From: Bradyrhizobium sp. Gha
GTDB lineage: Bacteria; Pseudomonadota; Alphaproteobacteria; Rhizobiales; Xanthobacteraceae
Direction: 5' to 3'
DNA: 41,169 bases
NCBI RefSeq assembly: GCF_900113735.1
Contig: NZ_FOQM01000055.1
Coordinates: 1-41,169 of the forward strand
Positions 39,720 to 41,169 of this stretch are shown here, in pieces. A model generated the notes under the pieces. The model ran no database searches, was not told where the DNA came from, and saw only the letters and a list, made by a program, of their open reading frames with translations. Numbering within the stretch: position 1 is the stretch's first letter; each line of letters begins with the position of its first letter. The position numbers were made by a program, and so were the translations under genes.

Positions 39720-41169
39720 CACACGGTCTCCCGCGAGGCGCTGCGGGCGCGCAGCGAATTCAGCATCACCAGGATCGAGGATCCGCTCATGGCGGCCGCC
39801 GCGATCAGTGGCGTCACGACGCCGCTGATCGCGACCGGCACGGCCAGGACATTGTAGCCGATCGCAAGCCAGAGATTTTGCCGCATCAGATGCAGCGCCT
39901 TGCGCGCGGAATCGATGGCCGCGACAACGGGCGCCAGCGGTCGGCCGAGGAAGACGAGATCCGCGGTGGCCTGGCTCAGATGCGCCGCCGAGATGGGCGA
40001 CATCGAGACGTGCGCTGCCGCGAGCGCCGGCGCATCGTTCATGCCATCGCCGACCATCAGCACCTTTGCACCACGCCGCTTCAGCTCTTCGATCCGCGCA
40101 ATCTTGTCGGCCGGCGTGACGCCGGCGCGCCATTCGGCGATCCCGAGCGAATGAGCCGCCGCGACCACTGCGGGCTCGCGGTCGCCGGAGAGAATCTCGA
40201 TACCAATGTTGCGATCCTTCAACGCCGCGATCACGGCCTGCGCATCCGGACGCAGACCCTGGCGCACCGAGAGGACGAATTTTGCGTCGCCCTTGCTGAA
40301 GGCGACGACCGAGGCTTCGGGATCGAGATCGGCGCCGATCACCAACGCCTCCGCTCCGCAGAAGGAAGCACGGCCAAGGCGGAGCTCAACACCATCCACC
40401 GCTGCGCGGACGCCCCGCCCGGCCTCTTCGACGGCGCCGACGATCGGCGATCTCGCGCCGGCAGCCTGCGCAACCGCGGCGGCGACGGGATGATGGCTCG
40501 ACAATGCGAGGCGTCCGGCTAGCTCGAAAATTTCGCCGGGAATGTCGGCGGCGTTGCTCACGTCGAGATCTGGCAGCGTCAGCGTGCCGGTCTTGTCGAA
40601 GATGACGTGGTCGGCTTCGGCGAGGCGCTCGATCGCATCGCCGGAGTTGAGCAGCACGCCAGCCCTGAACATCGTGCCCGAGGCCACCGTCTGCACGGTC
40701 GGGATCGCAAGCCCGAGCGCACAGGGACAGGTGATGATCAGAACCGCAACCCCGGTGACAACAGCATCATGCCAGCTGGCGCCCGCGATCACCCAGCCCA
40801 GAATCGTGACCAGCGCGGTCGCATGCACCACGGGCGCATAAAGCCGCGAGGCGCGGTCGGCCAGCCGCATGTAGCGCGAGCGCGCCTGGAGCGCATTGTC
40901 GAGCAGCCGGGCGATCTCGGCAAGCAGCGTCGCCTCCGATGCAGCAGAGACCCGCACCCGCAGCGTGCCGGAGATGTTCATCGAGCCCGCATAGACGGGC
41001 GTACCCTGCTCGGCCGTGACATAGAGCGTCTCGCCGGTGATCAGGCTCTGGTCGATCTCGGAGCGCCCCTCGATCACCGTGCCGTCGACCGCGCAGCGCT
41101 CGCCGGGCCGCAGCAGCACGATGTCGCCGGGATGGATCGCTGCGACCGGCACCTGCGAGATTTCGTCAG
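39719..41169 (-). CDS. ccoI: Copper P-type ATPase CcoI (FixI), 3' part
   Basis: The C-terminal 483 codons of a P1B-type ATPase; the N-terminal metal-binding domain and first membrane helices lie beyond the window edge. Visible motifs in order: actuator domain TGE (LITGETLYV), membrane CPC in TCPCALGLAIP, phosphorylation site DKTGT, the HP motif in SSHHPVA, and GDGMNDAPAL, followed by two final membrane segments. FixI/CcoI exports copper across the inner membrane for cbb3 oxidase. Its overlap with ccoS identifies it within the fixGHIS/ccoGHIS order rather than as a general copper exporter. Confidence 0.93.
   Translation of the reverse strand, partial: DEISQVPVAAIHPGDIVLLRPGERCAVDGTVIEGRSEIDQSLITGETLYVTAEQGTPVYAGSMNISGTLRVRVSAASEATLLAEIARLLDNALQARSRYMRLADRASRLYAPVVHATALVTILGWVIAGASWHDAVVTGVAVLIITCPCALGLAIPTVQTVASGTMFRAGVLLNSGDAIERLAEADHVIFDKTGTLTLPDLDVSNAADIPGEIFELAGRLALSSHHPVAAAVAQAAGARSPIVGAVEEAGRGVRAAVDGVELRLGRASFCGAEALVIGADLDPEASVVAFSKGDAKFVLSVRQGLRPDAQAVIAALKDRNIGIEILSGDREPAVVAAAHSLGIAEWRAGVTPADKIARIEELKRRGAKVLMVGDGMNDAPALAAAHVSMSPISAAHLSQATADLVFLGRPLAPVVAAIDSARKALHLMRQNLWLAIGYNVLAVPVAISGVVTPLIAAAAMSGSSILVMLNSLRARSASRETV

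Overview
The window looks like chromosomal DNA of a Bradyrhizobium-type alphaproteobacterium. The evidence is high GC content, many ABC uptake systems, a fixI/fixS (ccoI/ccoS) end of a cbb3-oxidase assembly cluster, extragenic palindromes of the CATTGCGAGCG...CGCTCGCAATG type, and several small proteins of kinds I associate with Bradyrhizobium. This assignment is inference; no rRNA or tRNA gene is present to confirm it.

Layout. 1-2190: an IS110/IS1111-type insertion sequence with 13-bp inverted repeats, sitting at the edge of an extragenic palindrome and followed by about 700 bp of apparently non-coding repeat-like DNA. 2193-6240: a ketopantoate-reductase-like protein, a divergent HerA-like ATPase, and a NiCoT nickel/cobalt permease with a NikR-like operator just upstream. 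6258-14141: an eight-gene minus-strand set (MetQ-like binding protein, luciferase-like flavin monooxygenase, two carboxymuconolactone-decarboxylase/AhpD-fold proteins, and a complete branched-chain-amino-acid-type ABC importer with fused LivH-LivM), ending at a palindrome. 14315-16482: a MATE exporter and divergent TetR regulator sharing a duplicated palindromic operator. 16497-18818: a cytoplasmic molybdopterin oxidoreductase of the BisC/TorA type.

18819-20690: a sparse region with an extragenic palindrome, a small secreted Gly/Ser-rich protein, and a translationally coupled pair of tiny genes (DUF2934, TTG start; and a Cys-rich protein). 20686-22352: an isolated plus-strand pair of GlpP/GlpQ-like sugar permeases. 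22363-32395: a long minus-strand operon encoding a polyol/sugar ABC importer (binding protein, two permeases, a 70-aa membrane protein, two ATPases) and a complete PEP-dependent dihydroxyacetone kinase relay (DhaL, DhaM, HPr, EI, DhaK) plus an HTH protein. The logic appears to be import of a small polyol or ketose and phosphorylation of dihydroxyacetone or a relative by a private PTS chain. A TTTAGTNA half-site operator lies upstream.

32895-35377: a cytochrome P450 followed by an MFS transporter. 35380-38600: a gene-poor stretch with small hypothetical genes (including one of 44 aa), a VOC-family protein, a second copy of a dispersed repeat also found at 2081, and a frameshifted DUF6455-type gene. 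38689-41169: a DUF2189 membrane protein, ccoS and the 3' part of ccoI, probably one operon running leftward from the cbb3 cluster beyond the window.
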